Assembly: GCA_965249765.1 (NCBI GenBank)
Contig: CBDFMR010000004.1
Coordinates: 1-64,000, forward strand
DNA from: CBDFMR01 sp965249765
GTDB lineage: Bacteria > Bacteroidota > Bacteroidia > Chitinophagales > Saprospiraceae
Direction of reading: 5' to 3'
Length of the DNA stretch: 64,000 nt
Part shown: piece by piece, positions 28,044 through 36,488 of the stretch
How positions within the stretch are numbered: the first letter of the stretch is position 1
How the letters are laid out: each line of letters starts with the position of its first letter
Notes under the pieces: model-generated
Seen by the model: only the letters and a program-made list of their open reading frames with translations
What the model was told of the DNA's origin: nothing
Databases searched by the model: none
Translations under genes and position numbers: made by a program

Positions 28044-28106
28044 GCTAAAATACGTGAAAATCGGTTTGGTAGGCTAGGTTTTATGTGTTTTTAGCTCTTG
28101 TTATGC
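28033..28106. repeat. attC-like site 5
   Basis: GATAACG at 28033; arms GCTAAAATACGTGAAAATC / GGTTTTATGTGTTTTTAGC; GTTATGC at 28100. On the minus strand the preceding gene stops at 28111, 5 bp away. Confidence 0.75.
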
Positions 28107-28110
28107 TTTT

Positions 28111-28319
28111 TTATTGTTCACTTGCGTTAGAGATGTAAAAGCGGTAATCTGGTTTGTTATCAGATAATACAAAGAATAATTTGTCATCATGAATATAAAG
28201 TTTTTCACTGTTAAGTGGGGGTTTATTATTGTCGTAAATTAGAGAAATATTATTGCCCATTTTCTCGTACGTTCCAAAATATCTGAAATTTCCTATTAAT
28301 GTAGACTCGATATAGCAAA
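28111..28319 (-). pseudogene. C-terminal fragment of an unknown gene
   Basis: An open minus-strand frame enters from the duplicated repeat and reads YIESTLIGNFRYFGTYEKMG, then FFVLSDNKPDYRFYISN and TAA at 28111. The N-terminal part was replaced by the 365-bp duplication whose edge is at 28320. Family not recognised. Its stop abuts site 5, as expected for a cassette gene. Confidence 0.5.
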
Positions 28320-28684
28320 ATTTATTCGAAGAAAATACCTCGAGGCTTGCCTCGGGGTTGAGAGGAAAGTTTGAAAACCTAAGGTTTTCAACTAAACATC
28401 AGAGAATTTCGGTTTTTGACCTTCAGGTCAAAATGAAACCAGCGAAATACCCCTATGGCTCTGCCTCGGGGATAGTTGGTTTCAAGAAATTCGTTTATAC
28501 ATATCATTTTTCGTTTTAAGTGCGTTCTGCAATGAATGGTAACGTTTGGCTAAATTTTCGTTGCTGTAAGGTACGAAACAGCTTTGAAATTTAGCTTTTG
28601 TGTGTGCCCCGAATGATAAATATAACCATTTCAATTTTGAAGAGGTGAACGTTCTTTTGATTTAGTGAAGGATTAAGCTAGAGG
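28320..28684. repeat. Direct repeat copy 2
   Basis: Copy of 15231-15595 with only scattered differences. It carries the palindrome-rich leader, attC-like site 6 and the first 83 nt of intron E. Its left edge truncates the fragment at 28111-28319. Confidence 0.85.
28539..28601. repeat. attC-like site 6 (duplicate of site 2)
   Basis: Same sequence as 15450-15512 apart from a base or so in the flank. It abuts intron E at 28602. Confidence 0.65.
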
Positions 28685-29020
28685 CTTTGTATTATTGGAT
28701 GAGGTAGCACATCATACTAACGTCCATGAGAAAAGTAATGCGAAGTAGATGCAGCAGTGATTGACTGGCAGCTATTTATCTTACCTGGGGAGGTCTTGGT
28801 CTAGTTTCGTTTTACTAGAAGCCAAGAAGTCAGCAGAGGTCATAGTACTAGGGATACGAGCGAGGATTGCGAATACCATATCCTCGAAGGACTCACAACT
28901 TGGGAAGGACTGAACATTAAATCACGTCTGGATTCACTATGGAATCAATGATAGCCATGGTCTAGAAGGACAGAAAAGAAAAATGAATTGATAGCAAAAA
29001 TCTTACAAGATAACTGACTG

Positions 29021-29080
29021 TTCCCATAGGGGCAATGTCCTGAGGACATTGAAAGGAAGGCACCGCAAAGCGGATGGGTT
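29021..29080 (+). repeat. In-frame palindromic insert, copy 1
   Basis: Three small stems in series: CCC/GGG, CAATGTCC-TGA-GGACATTG and CCGC-AAA-GCGG, ending GATGGGTT. In the RT frame it reads FP*GQCPEDIERKAPQSGWV and sits between LQDN and YKAYRQ, which are adjacent in normal RTs. Confidence 0.65.
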
Positions 29081-29269
29081 GATTATAAAGCCTACCGACA
29101 AGTGGTAGGAAATAAAGGGTCATGCGGAGTAGATGGTATGGGAGTATCTGAACTGCAAGAATATCTATCAATCCACCAGAGCAATCTGTTGCGAGAGATT
29201 CTATCAGATGGGTACTTACCGCAGGCTATCAGAGGAGTAGAAATTCCATAGTCAAATGATGAACGAAAG

Positions 29270-29331
29270 GTCCCGAAGGGTGAATGTCTGGGAGACATTC
29301 AATTGAGAGAACCGCGAAGCGGGTGGGTTTG
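29270..29331 (+). repeat. In-frame palindromic insert, copy 2
   Basis: Same build: CCC-GAA-GGG, GAATGTCT-GG-GAGACATTC, CCGC-GAA-GCGG, then GTGGGTTT. In frame it reads VPKGECLGDIQLREPRSGWV, between VEIP*SNDERK and WRLLGIPT. Same reading frame as copy 1. Confidence 0.65.
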
Positions 29332-30479
29332 GCGCCTGTTAGGGATTCCCACTGTAGTGGACAGATGGCTACAACAAGCAGTTAGTCAACAGCTGATGAC
29401 GAGATTCGAGTTAGAATTTTCGAAATACAGCTACGGCTTTCGTCCAAAGAAGAACATGCAACAAGCGGTGATACAATCCCTCGCCTATATCAATGAAGGA
29501 TATAGCGATATTGTAGATATAGACTTGAGTAAGTTCTTCGATGAAGTAGCACATTATAAGATACTACAGCTCATTTATGAGAAGGTGAAATGCGTGACCA
29601 CGTTGCGGCTGATCCGCAAATGGTTACAAGTACCGATACTTATTAATGGGAAGCTACACAAACGACGTAAAGGGTTGCCGCAAGGAAGTCCTCTGAGTCC
29701 ATTACTATCCAATATTATGTTGGATCAACTAGATAAATACCTAGAAAAAAGAGGGTATAGATTTATCCGCTATGCTGACGACTTTAGTATCTACACAAGA
29801 TCAAAATCGAAAGCGAAATCTATTGGGAATAATGTTTATCTCTTTCTGAGAGATAAACTAGCACTTAAAATCAATGGGGAGAAAAGCGGAATAAGAAGAC
29901 CATCCACATTCAAAGTATTAGGACACTGTTTCACTTCGGTATATAAGAAAGGGAGCAAAGGACAATATCAGTTGGTAGTGAGTAAAAGTAGTTGGGAAGA
30001 ACTAAAGAGAAAGCTCAAAAGAGCAACCAAGAAAACGATAGGGTATACTTTCAAAGAACGATTGTGGTCAGTTAAATTAATCTATCAAGGATGGATTAAT
30101 AACTACAGATTAGCAAATATTTGTACAAAGCTAAAGAAGGTAGATGAGTGGCTGCGCAATCGATTGCGATACTGTATCTGGCATGACTGGAAAAAGCTTG
30201 AGCGAAAACGTAAGAACCTGATCAGACTTGGAGTGGAAGAAGGAATAGCTTATGCGTGGAGTAGAACAAGAATGGGAGGATGGGCAGTAGCTCAAAGTCC
30301 TATACTTGGGACTACTATTAAAGTGTCACATCTCAAACGCAGAGGTTATGTTCCTATGATAGACTACTACTCAAAATTCAATGTTTCGATTTAGTGAACC
30401 GCCGTATACGAGACCCGTATGTACGGTGGTGTGAGAGGTGCACCCCATCAGTTATCGCTGGTGGGGCCATCTACTCGAC

Positions 30480-31113
30480 GTGTGCTGTGTAGTTTATTTA
30501 AAGATGGAGGTAGGCCCTCCGATAAGGGGATACAGGTCCACTTATCAAACAACTTCTGTAATTTATAAGAGGCAACTTTTATGGATGAAGCGACAGGAGA
30601 AAAGGCCGAATTAAATCGGTCATGTATGGATAGGAGAGATGAGCGCAAGCGAACCTTTCGATGAAGTGGCGAAAAGACCAGTTGTTGTCAAAAATCGGGA
30701 CATATCGAGGTTTCGATGAAGAGTACAGAAGTTACCTGTTTACGGTCTGTATGACAACCGTCATTCAGGAGGCATGACTCTTATCTAGGCTTTAGCTGAG
30801 AACCACAGGAAGCCTGTTGTAAATGTTAAATGGAAAGCACAATCGGAGAATGTCCGTTAGGCGATTACAAAAGTTGTAACAGGTGGCGGATCAACTCGTA
30901 GTAGTGATGAAACATCTGTAATGGAAGTGGAGCGAAGGGGTTGACATGCTCTGGATATTTTCATCTTGACAACCACCAGGCTTTCGTTCGGCTGGAATGA
31001 GCAAGTGATATGTCCTACTCTTTATAGAGTGAGTGTGAAGAGCCGTGTGAGTCGAGAGGTTCACGCACGGTTCTGTGAGAGGTTAGGGGTGAAATTCCCC
31101 TTGCCTACTCGAC
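30480..31113 (+). mobile_element. Group II intron F (ORF-less, mosaic)
   Basis: 634 nt from GTGTGCTGTG to CTACTCGAC, directly after intron E. Bases 30480-30890 match the start of intron C; from 30891 on it matches the 3' part of intron A (TCAACTCGTAGTAGTGATGA onward). The switch lies at the shared word GTGGCGGAT. Domain V near 31041-31075. Confidence 0.82.
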
Positions 31114-31134
31114 TGTCGGTTCGTTTTTTATTTT

Positions 31135-31662
31135 TTATTCATGGCCTACTCTTTCAATTTTATAACCTTTAACTTCCCAATTCTCAATAATTTTATTTAG
31201 TTGTTGAATCATAAAATATGAATCAATTTCAAAGTCTAGTTTTCTTTTTTGGTTGTTTTGTTGAAGGATTAAATAGTTTTGTTTTGCTTTTCCAATAATT
31301 TCTTCTCCGAGCTCTTTCATGGTTTCTTGTGGTATTGAGTAATCTTCTTTTAGAATTAATTTTTCAACTTCATCTAAATTGATAGTTTCCTCTTGAGTTC
31401 CTTTCTTAGATTTAATTCTTATTTCCTGTTCGTCTATTTCAATTAACTTATTACCAAGAATTGAATTCATTCGCTTTTGATTTCTGGTCAATAAAATAAT
31501 TGCTAATATGTATAATCCAATCATAACTATTGTTAGCCAAATTGGGATTTGATAAAAATTAACCAATAATCCAATTGGTATTGAAGGCAATAGCATTAAC
31601 AATAATTGTTTGCTTCTTAATTTGTAATAATTATCGTTTTCAATCAATTTGGCTTTGAACAT
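31135..31662 (-). CDS. Membrane protein of unknown function with a PH-like tail
   Basis: 175 residues from MFKAKLIEND; the longer frame to 31746 runs through attC-like site 7 and is unlikely. Two adjacent transmembrane helices (LLLMLLPSIPIGLLV, IPIWLTIVMIGLYILA) are followed by a soluble domain with short strands (IEIDEQEIRIKSKKG). The layout resembles small bacterial PH-domain or YcxB-like proteins; no specific family is claimed. Its stop lies 22 bp from intron F. Confidence 0.65.
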   Translation of the reverse strand: MFKAKLIENDNYYKLRSKQLLLMLLPSIPIGLLVNFYQIPIWLTIVMIGLYILAIILLTRNQKRMNSILGNKLIEIDEQEIRIKSKKGTQEETINLDEVEKLILKEDYSIPQETMKELGEEIIGKAKQNYLILQQNNQKRKLDFEIDSYFMIQQLNKIIENWEVKGYKIERVGHE

Positions 31663-31685
31663 ATGATTTTTATTTTTTCTAATGA

Positions 31686-31759
31686 CCGACAACACGGATG
31701 ATGGTATGCAGCGTCTCTCGACGAAGGAGAGATATGCTGTCATCACCTATTGTTATAGC
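31686..31759. repeat. attC-like site 7
   Basis: GACAAC near 31688; GATGATGGTATGCAGCGTCTCTC pairs with GAGAGATATGCTGTCATC over GACGAAG; GTTATAGC at 31752. The Abi gene stops at 31768, 9 bp from the site end. Confidence 0.75.
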
Positions 31760-31767
31760 GAGTGATT

Positions 31768-32451
31768 CTACATGCTATTTAATTTAGTGACTAATTTTTG
31801 GATATGATCTAATCCAAACAACAATTTTGACGCATCAATATTCAACCAAGTAAATAAATCTTGAATTACATTATAATTGCTGGTTATATATGTAGAATCA
31901 ATAATTGCTAATCCAGATTGAAAACAGATTGGTTCGTGGTGTGCAATTCGGTTTCTATATTTATTGATTTTACCCATTTCATTAAAAACGTAAGTATGGT
32001 TGTACTGAATTGTTGGTGTTGAAGTTGGTTTGCCTGGGAATGCATTTAGCAATGTTTGTCCTGCCGCATAGAATTGAGGTTGAGCAAATAAAAATCTCCA
32101 AAACCCGAAATCCATATCAGCAAGAAGTTTGTTGTGAGTATATTGAGTACCTAATTTGTTATATTTCGATGTAATTATTTGTCTTGTTATTCTACAGCGG
32201 TTAACTGAAAAAAATCCTCCTGCCATTTGAGCATCCCTCAACCAGTTATTTCCGTAGATATTTTGATAATGACTATCAATTGCATTTCTTATTGCTATTT
32301 CCAAGCAACTTATTATCGTAAAGCTTTCTTGAGATAGTTTAAGGTTCAATCTATAGAGAGCCATCGCCTTTCTTGTATCATTACCACATGCTAAATTGTA
32401 CCTTTGCATTCTTGGCAGTGACATAACTTGTTCAAAATCAGCGTATTTCAT
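31768..32451 (-). CDS. Abi-like (HEPN) abortive infection protein
   Basis: 227 residues of the Abi_2 type: N-terminal MSLPRMQRYN and helical core SCLEIAIRNAIDSHYQNI, then the HEPN signature KYRNRIAHHEPI (R-x4-H) near residue 166-177. Proteins of this kind are phage-defence RNases or toxins that shut down infected cells. It stands alone in its cassette between site 7 and a site split by the IS91-like element. Confidence 0.8.
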   Translation of the reverse strand: MKYADFEQVMSLPRMQRYNLACGNDTRKAMALYRLNLKLSQESFTIISCLEIAIRNAIDSHYQNIYGNNWLRDAQMAGGFFSVNRCRITRQIITSKYNKLGTQYTHNKLLADMDFGFWRFLFAQPQFYAAGQTLLNAFPGKPTSTPTIQYNHTYVFNEMGKINKYRNRIAHHEPICFQSGLAIIDSTYITSNYNVIQDLFTWLNIDASKLLFGLDHIQKLVTKLNSM

Positions 32452-32457
32452 TAAAAT

Positions 32458-32545
32458 TTGACTATTTGCTACTAAGTTACTATCTTTGTGTTAATATTAT
32501 TCCCGATAGCCCCTGAGAAATCAAGCTATCGGGTTTCTGTTTTTT
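32458..32545 (+). ncRNA. Promoter directly followed by a terminator: candidate 50-nt RNA
   Basis: TTG (32458), 20-bp spacer, TATCTTTG (32481-32488) is a consensus Bacteroidota promoter on the plus strand. Fourteen bases later a stem CCCGATAGC / GCTATCGGG (32502-32533) is followed by TTTCTGTTTTTT. A transcript would be about 50 nt. It lies in the leader of the Abi gene, on the other strand. No known RNA family is recognised. Confidence 0.45.
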
Positions 32546-32573
32546 AGAGACTCCCTCATTTTATTTTTCATTC

Positions 32574-32581
32574 GCTATAAC
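32574..32581. repeat. Left part of attC-like site 8 (split by IS91-like element)
   Basis: GCTATAAC immediately before the element. Joined to 35002-35060 it rebuilds CTATAAC-GGTAAAGCATATC ... GATATGC-AGTGTTATG, an inverted repeat like the other sites. Confidence 0.6.
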
Positions 32582-32815
32582 ACAAAAGGAATGTCATGTG
32601 GATTTACAATCCTCATACATTTCAGTTGAACCCTACTAAAGGGAAACGCGTTGAGCTAATTTTGCTTTAAGATATGAATTAGTGTGAAAATTGAGAACTA
32701 CACCTTGCTGTTGTTCATGTTTCACAATGATTTATTGGTGAGCTTCTGTACATGTTACTTTTTTCTCATTATTATCTACGGTAAAGACATAGGAGTATCC
32801 CTTGAGATATGAGTA

Positions 32816-34093
32816 TTAGTATTCCAGCCTTGCAGATTTTCTATTCATGGGAGGACCTCTGTAAGAAGGAATGGTGATAAAATTGAATATCCACTTTATG
32901 TCGGCCCTCAATGCGGTTATCTCAAATTCATCGTGCTGACATTGTTTACACTTGTTTCCATCTAGTCCATTGAGGTAATTCAATATCTGGAATATCATCC
33001 TCACGGTATGGCCATTGCGCTTTAGAATATCAGGAATCTGATCTTTGATACGCTTGTAAGTCACTGGCGCATGGATGCCATAGTATCTCGATTTCTGAAA
33101 ATAGGGAGGAAGGACATGTGTCATGAATTGATGCATGGCTACCAATGGTCGTAATGACTTGACAGCAACTGGTGCCGCTTGACCCATTTTCTGGTTGCGA
33201 TAATCTTTATACGTGATGAGAACAAGGTTGTTGTTCTTCTGCTGAGACGCGACATATTCCAATCGCGATTTTGAGATTGCTATGCGATTGATATAGCGAG
33301 CCAGGTACCTTTCCAATACTTCGGTGTCTGATGTGGGGTACTCGTTCTTTACATTCCATCGCTTATGTTTTATCGTCGCAATTAATTCATTCATGTCATC
33401 TACCTCTGCAAGGTCTCCCTTTGCCCGATGTTGTTCTAGCATCTTGAGAAAAGTCTCCCTGTACACTTTGCATATCTGTCTGTAGGAGGCCAGTTTCTTT
33501 TTGCGCTTTGGCCAACTCCAAGAACCATTGTCATCTATTCCGCCAAAGGTGATTAAACTATGCACATGGATGTGGTACTTCATGTCTGAGCCAAAGGTGT
33601 GGAGTACGGAAACCATGCCGGGCAGGCCACCCACATTTCGGGGATCGGCGGCTAAAATCTTTATGGTCTTCCATGCCGCTCGCATGGTGATGTTATAAAT
33701 GACCTGCTTATTCTTCTTCGCCAGTTTATTCAACTCATGGGGTATGGTAAATACGGTATGCACATAAGGTACTGCAAGGAATTTTTGGGTTAATTTTTCC
33801 TGCCATAGTTTTCGCTTTAGGTTTTGGCACAATGGACATTGGGAGTGACCACAAGAAAGGTAGATATGTCTAGCATGGCCACAGTGCTTGCAAGTGACTC
33901 GCTTGCCGCCTAGGGCTGGTGTTCGGCAAACTCTTATGGCTCTGATCAACTTGATGTGATGGAGGGGTGGCTTGTAGATGCGGATGTAATCCTCTCCGTA
34001 GCTCCTGAAGAGGTCCCCGATCGACTTATCCAGTTGATATCCTGATGGATCTTGTCTAGCGGATGATTTACATGGGTTTGCCTTTCTACACAT
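32816..34093 (-). CDS. tnpA: IS91-like Y2 transposase
   Basis: 425 residues. Zinc-binding head (CKHCGHARHIYLSCGHSQC, PLCQ), then the HUH site YHIHVHSLITFGG near residue 182 and the tyrosine region FQKSRYYGIHAPVTY near 345. The C-terminus is a CKQCQHDEFE zinc-like knuckle. It drives rolling-circle transposition. The frame overlaps the 3' end of the recombinase gene by about 150 bp, so the true start may be further in. Confidence 0.88.
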   Translation of the reverse strand: MCRKANPCKSSARQDPSGYQLDKSIGDLFRSYGEDYIRIYKPPLHHIKLIRAIRVCRTPALGGKRVTCKHCGHARHIYLSCGHSQCPLCQNLKRKLWQEKLTQKFLAVPYVHTVFTIPHELNKLAKKNKQVIYNITMRAAWKTIKILAADPRNVGGLPGMVSVLHTFGSDMKYHIHVHSLITFGGIDDNGSWSWPKRKKKLASYRQICKVYRETFLKMLEQHRAKGDLAEVDDMNELIATIKHKRWNVKNEYPTSDTEVLERYLARYINRIAISKSRLEYVASQQKNNNLVLITYKDYRNQKMGQAAPVAVKSLRPLVAMHQFMTHVLPPYFQKSRYYGIHAPVTYKRIKDQIPDILKRNGHTVRMIFQILNYLNGLDGNKCKQCQHDEFEITALRADIKWIFNFITIPSYRGPPMNRKSARLEY

Positions 34094-34890
34094 AGATGTA
34101 TATATCGCTCAGTGGTTTTAAGATGTTTGTGACCAAGCTGCTGCTTTAGATATACCAAATCAGTACCAGATTCTAAATGATGGGTTGCATAGGCATGTCT
34201 TAGGGTATGTACGGACGCTTGTTTGCTCAGCCTGGCATTCTTCTTTGCTTGGCGCATAGTCCATTGTCCAGAACTGGAACAATACCTTTCGCCTTTCTTA
34301 TGACCATTGAAAAGATAGTTGACGGGTTTGAGCTTCTGATAGTATTGTGTCAGGATATCTATGAGGCTAGCGGGTATGCGTATGTACCTGTCCTTGGCTC
34401 CTTTTCCTTTTCGTATCCTTATCTGCAGCCTATTCCTATCTATGTCAGAAAAGGTCACATTGGTGGCTTCACTCAAACGAAGTCCCGTTGCATAAACAAA
34501 GCAGATGAAAATCTGATGCTTGTAGGTCGCTGCACTATTTATGAGTTTGATGACATCCTGCAAAGAAAGTGTCTGTGGCAAGGTTCTGTCCTTGCGAGGA
34601 CGAGGGGTTTTGCGTAAAGACCATTCTGCAACAAGGACTTCTCTGAAGTATTTTCGCAACGAAGAGTAGTCGCAGTTAATTGTTGACCACGAACGGCCCT
34701 GCTTGATGCGATACAGAATATACTGCCTGGCTAGATCTTGTGATATTGGATCTCTAGGAAATTTCCTTGTGGCAAATCTCAAAAATCCTTTCAATGTTCT
34801 CAGATACATTTTTCGTGTCGCAGAACTGAAATTCTTCAACAAAAGATGTTCTTCAAAAGCTGTCAGTTGACTTGTGATTGTGGCTTGCAT
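33946..34890 (-). CDS. Tyrosine recombinase of the IS91-like element
   Basis: 314 residues with a SAM-like N-terminal domain (FEEHLLLKNFSSATRKMYLR) and the catalytic set: Arg in ATGLRLSEATN, HTLRHAYATHHLESG (HxxR), LGHKHLKTTERYIHL with the nucleophile Tyr. It lacks the extra helix typical of integron IntI, and it is duplicated together with the transposase, so it belongs to the element. Companion recombinases of this kind accompany many IS91/ISCR-like elements. Confidence 0.88.
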   Translation of the reverse strand: MQATITSQLTAFEEHLLLKNFSSATRKMYLRTLKGFLRFATRKFPRDPISQDLARQYILYRIKQGRSWSTINCDYSSLRKYFREVLVAEWSLRKTPRPRKDRTLPQTLSLQDVIKLINSAATYKHQIFICFVYATGLRLSEATNVTFSDIDRNRLQIRIRKGKGAKDRYIRIPASLIDILTQYYQKLKPVNYLFNGHKKGERYCSSSGQWTMRQAKKNARLSKQASVHTLRHAYATHHLESGTDLVYLKQQLGHKHLKTTERYIHLCVERQTHVNHPLDKIHQDINWISRSGTSSGATERITSASTSHPSITSS

Positions 34891-35001
34891 AACTTATTGA
34901 TTTTGGTTTATATAATCAAAACCAAATCTAAAGAACACTACACAAGAATGTTAGGAGCTTTTGTGATGTATTAGCTTAAATCTGAAAAGGGTTTGTTCAA
35001 C

Positions 35002-35060
35002 GGTAAAGCATATCGAGCGGCTGACCGATAGGGAAGCTGATCTGATATGCAGTGTTATGT
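35002..35060. repeat. Right part of attC-like site 8
   Basis: GCATATCGAGCGGC ... GAAGCTGATCTGATATGC is an imperfect hairpin, ending AGTGTTATGT. The first part of the site lies on the other side of the IS91-like element at 32574-32581. Confidence 0.65.
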
Positions 35061-35154
35061 ATGGTGACCTTTATTCGGAGTGATTAGAGTTATTTTACAC
35101 TACCATCTTTTCAAACACTTTTAAAGAATAAATTGATGATAAAGCTTTTGGATA

Positions 35155-35187
35155 AACAAAAATCGAGGATGATCAAACCATCCTCAA
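35155..35187 (-). terminator. Terminator of the thioredoxin-like operon
   Basis: Minus strand: GAGGATGGTTTGATCATCCTC (7-bp stem), then GATTTTTGTTT. It lies about 105 bp beyond the stop of the TlpA-like gene; the stretch between shows nothing else. Confidence 0.65.
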
Positions 35188-35290
35188 GAATCCAGTCAAG
35201 TGTGTTAATTATTCCCCACACCAACAAATCTATAGTATGGAGCACCAATTCCTCAAGAAAAAGTAATAGATCTTATGAGATGAGGAAAAC

Positions 35291-36478
35291 TTACTTGTTG
35301 TACTTCAGCGCTTTGATTAGGTTCTCTACTGTAGTCCATTTACCAAGAATTTTATTGTCTTTATCAATGAGAATGTAAGTTGGAAATGATAGTACTTTAA
35401 AGTTGGAATTAGCTAAAAGCTTTTCTTCATTTTCAAAATAAAAATTTGGCCAATCCAGCTTATTCTTTTTAATAAAGTCTAATGTTTTAGTCTTTCCTCC
35501 ACTAACTGCAACTCCAATAATCCCTAAATCTCTATAATTACTATGGATGTCTTTTATTTTTGGCATATTCTTAATACACGGACCACACCATGTTCCCCAA
35601 AAGTGAATCAATGTTGAATCATTTTTTAAGAATTTTGTATCAATAAAAATTTCTGAATTTAAGGGTGTACTCGAAATGGCAAATGATGAAAATTCATTTG
35701 CTTTAGAAATCAGTATTCTTCTATTTATAATGTCAATAGAATCTATAAAATAAATACTCTGGTCATTGCTGATACTAAATTTTTCCTTAAAGCTAAGGTT
35801 TGATTTTAAACCATTTTGCTCTAGAGTAAACCTATAGGTGCTTTGCCAAGGTAAATGGTTGTCTGTTTCTATTGAATAACTTGTTGCCTCCGTACTAATT
35901 TCACTTCTTAATTTGTAAAGGTGATCAGCTTTAAATTTATCCGTGTAGTATAGTTTAAGTGATGTAGTATCAAATTTAGACGGTACCGTAATCACAAATG
36001 AGTGTGGTATTCTTATTACTTGGTTATTAATTATATGATCATACTCCATCTCTATCAGATGGTTGAAATCTGACGGATATTGATAAAATCCATTATATGG
36101 AATAGAGTCTACTAATTTCAACTCTGGGAGGTAAATGACCTCACTATCACTAATATCTCGGTCTAGGTTACCATCAATTATTACTACTTCTCGATTATTT
36201 ATCAGACCTCTACAACCAAATAAACTACTACGCCTGCTAGAGGCTGAACCGTCACCTCTACTGAGTATAAGTTCAGTATATTCTACTTGGGTAATGTTCT
36301 TTGGTAGATTACTAAGTTTGGCTTCTGCCTTTGTTGCTTTGTATGTTGCAATATTATGGTGAAAATTGTTTTTTTTTACAGTTTTTAGTGGATACCATGT
36401 GGATAGGACTTTTGCTTGAGCATAACTTGGGGTTATACCGATTAAAATAAAAAAAAGTATACTTGTAGAGAGTTTCAT
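35291..36478 (-). CDS. Secreted TlpA/ResA-like thioredoxin-fold protein
   Basis: 395 residues from MKLSTSILFFILIGI (signal peptide). The first 270 residues are unfamiliar, with a short Ser/Arg-rich patch (DGSASSRRSSLFGCRG). The C-terminal 130 are a thioredoxin domain with FWGTWCGPCIKNMPKI near 298 (redox CxxC) and a cis-Pro (LSFPTYILID). It probably reduces disulfides in the periplasm. The ATG stands 11 bp after the stop of the upstream gene, so both form one operon. Confidence 0.85.
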   Translation of the reverse strand: MKLSTSILFFILIGITPSYAQAKVLSTWYPLKTVKKNNFHHNIATYKATKAEAKLSNLPKNITQVEYTELILSRGDGSASSRRSSLFGCRGLINNREVVIIDGNLDRDISDSEVIYLPELKLVDSIPYNGFYQYPSDFNHLIEMEYDHIINNQVIRIPHSFVITVPSKFDTTSLKLYYTDKFKADHLYKLRSEISTEATSYSIETDNHLPWQSTYRFTLEQNGLKSNLSFKEKFSISNDQSIYFIDSIDIINRRILISKANEFSSFAISSTPLNSEIFIDTKFLKNDSTLIHFWGTWCGPCIKNMPKIKDIHSNYRDLGIIGVAVSGGKTKTLDFIKKNKLDWPNFYFENEEKLLANSNFKVLSFPTYILIDKDNKILGKWTTVENLIKALKYNK

Positions 36479-36488
36479 ATATTGAATT

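Larger units (their letters stand above)
28958..30394 (+). pseudogene. ltrA: Group II intron RT/maturase with three stops and two palindromic inserts
   Basis: Frame 2 reads RRTEKKNELIAKILQDN and, after an insert, YKAYRQVVGNKGSCGVDGM, both RT N-terminal signatures. Stops are TGA 29015, TAG 29027 and TAG 29249 (VEIP*SND, where Lys is usual). After a second insert come LLGIPTVVDRW, PQGSPLSPLLSN, RYADDFSIYT and a maturase domain (YQGWINNYR). The longest open part starts at TTG 29303 (363 residues) and lacks the N-terminus. Not expected to be active. Confidence 0.82.
28602..30479 (+). mobile_element. Group II intron E with degraded RT gene
   Basis: 1,878 nt from GTGTGCCCCG to CTACTCGAC; domain V near 30401-30434. 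Relative to intron B it lacks 132 nt of domain I (B positions 15596-15727), removed between two AGAGG words, so the ribozyme is probably impaired. Intron F starts at the next base. Confidence 0.82.
32582..35001 (-). mobile_element. IS91-like element copy 1 with tyrosine recombinase
   Basis: About 2,420 bp shared with 59024-61442. The left edge is ACAAAAGGAATGTCATG after ATAAC; the right edge is GGGTTTGTTCAAC before GG. Contents: a Y2/HUH transposase and a tyrosine recombinase, both open in this copy. Non-coding ends are 234 bp and 111 bp. IS91 elements insert next to short tetranucleotides; here both copies sit after AAC inside attC-like sites. Confidence 0.8.

Noticed and set aside
30966..31172. 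Plus-strand frame in the 3' part of introns A and F
   Set aside because: It runs through domain V and the splice end, conserved as RNA structure rather than as protein.
33946..34890. Tyrosine recombinase as the integron integrase of the array
   Set aside because: It is duplicated with the IS91-like transposase, has the element's own ends around it, and lacks the extra helix typical of IntI.
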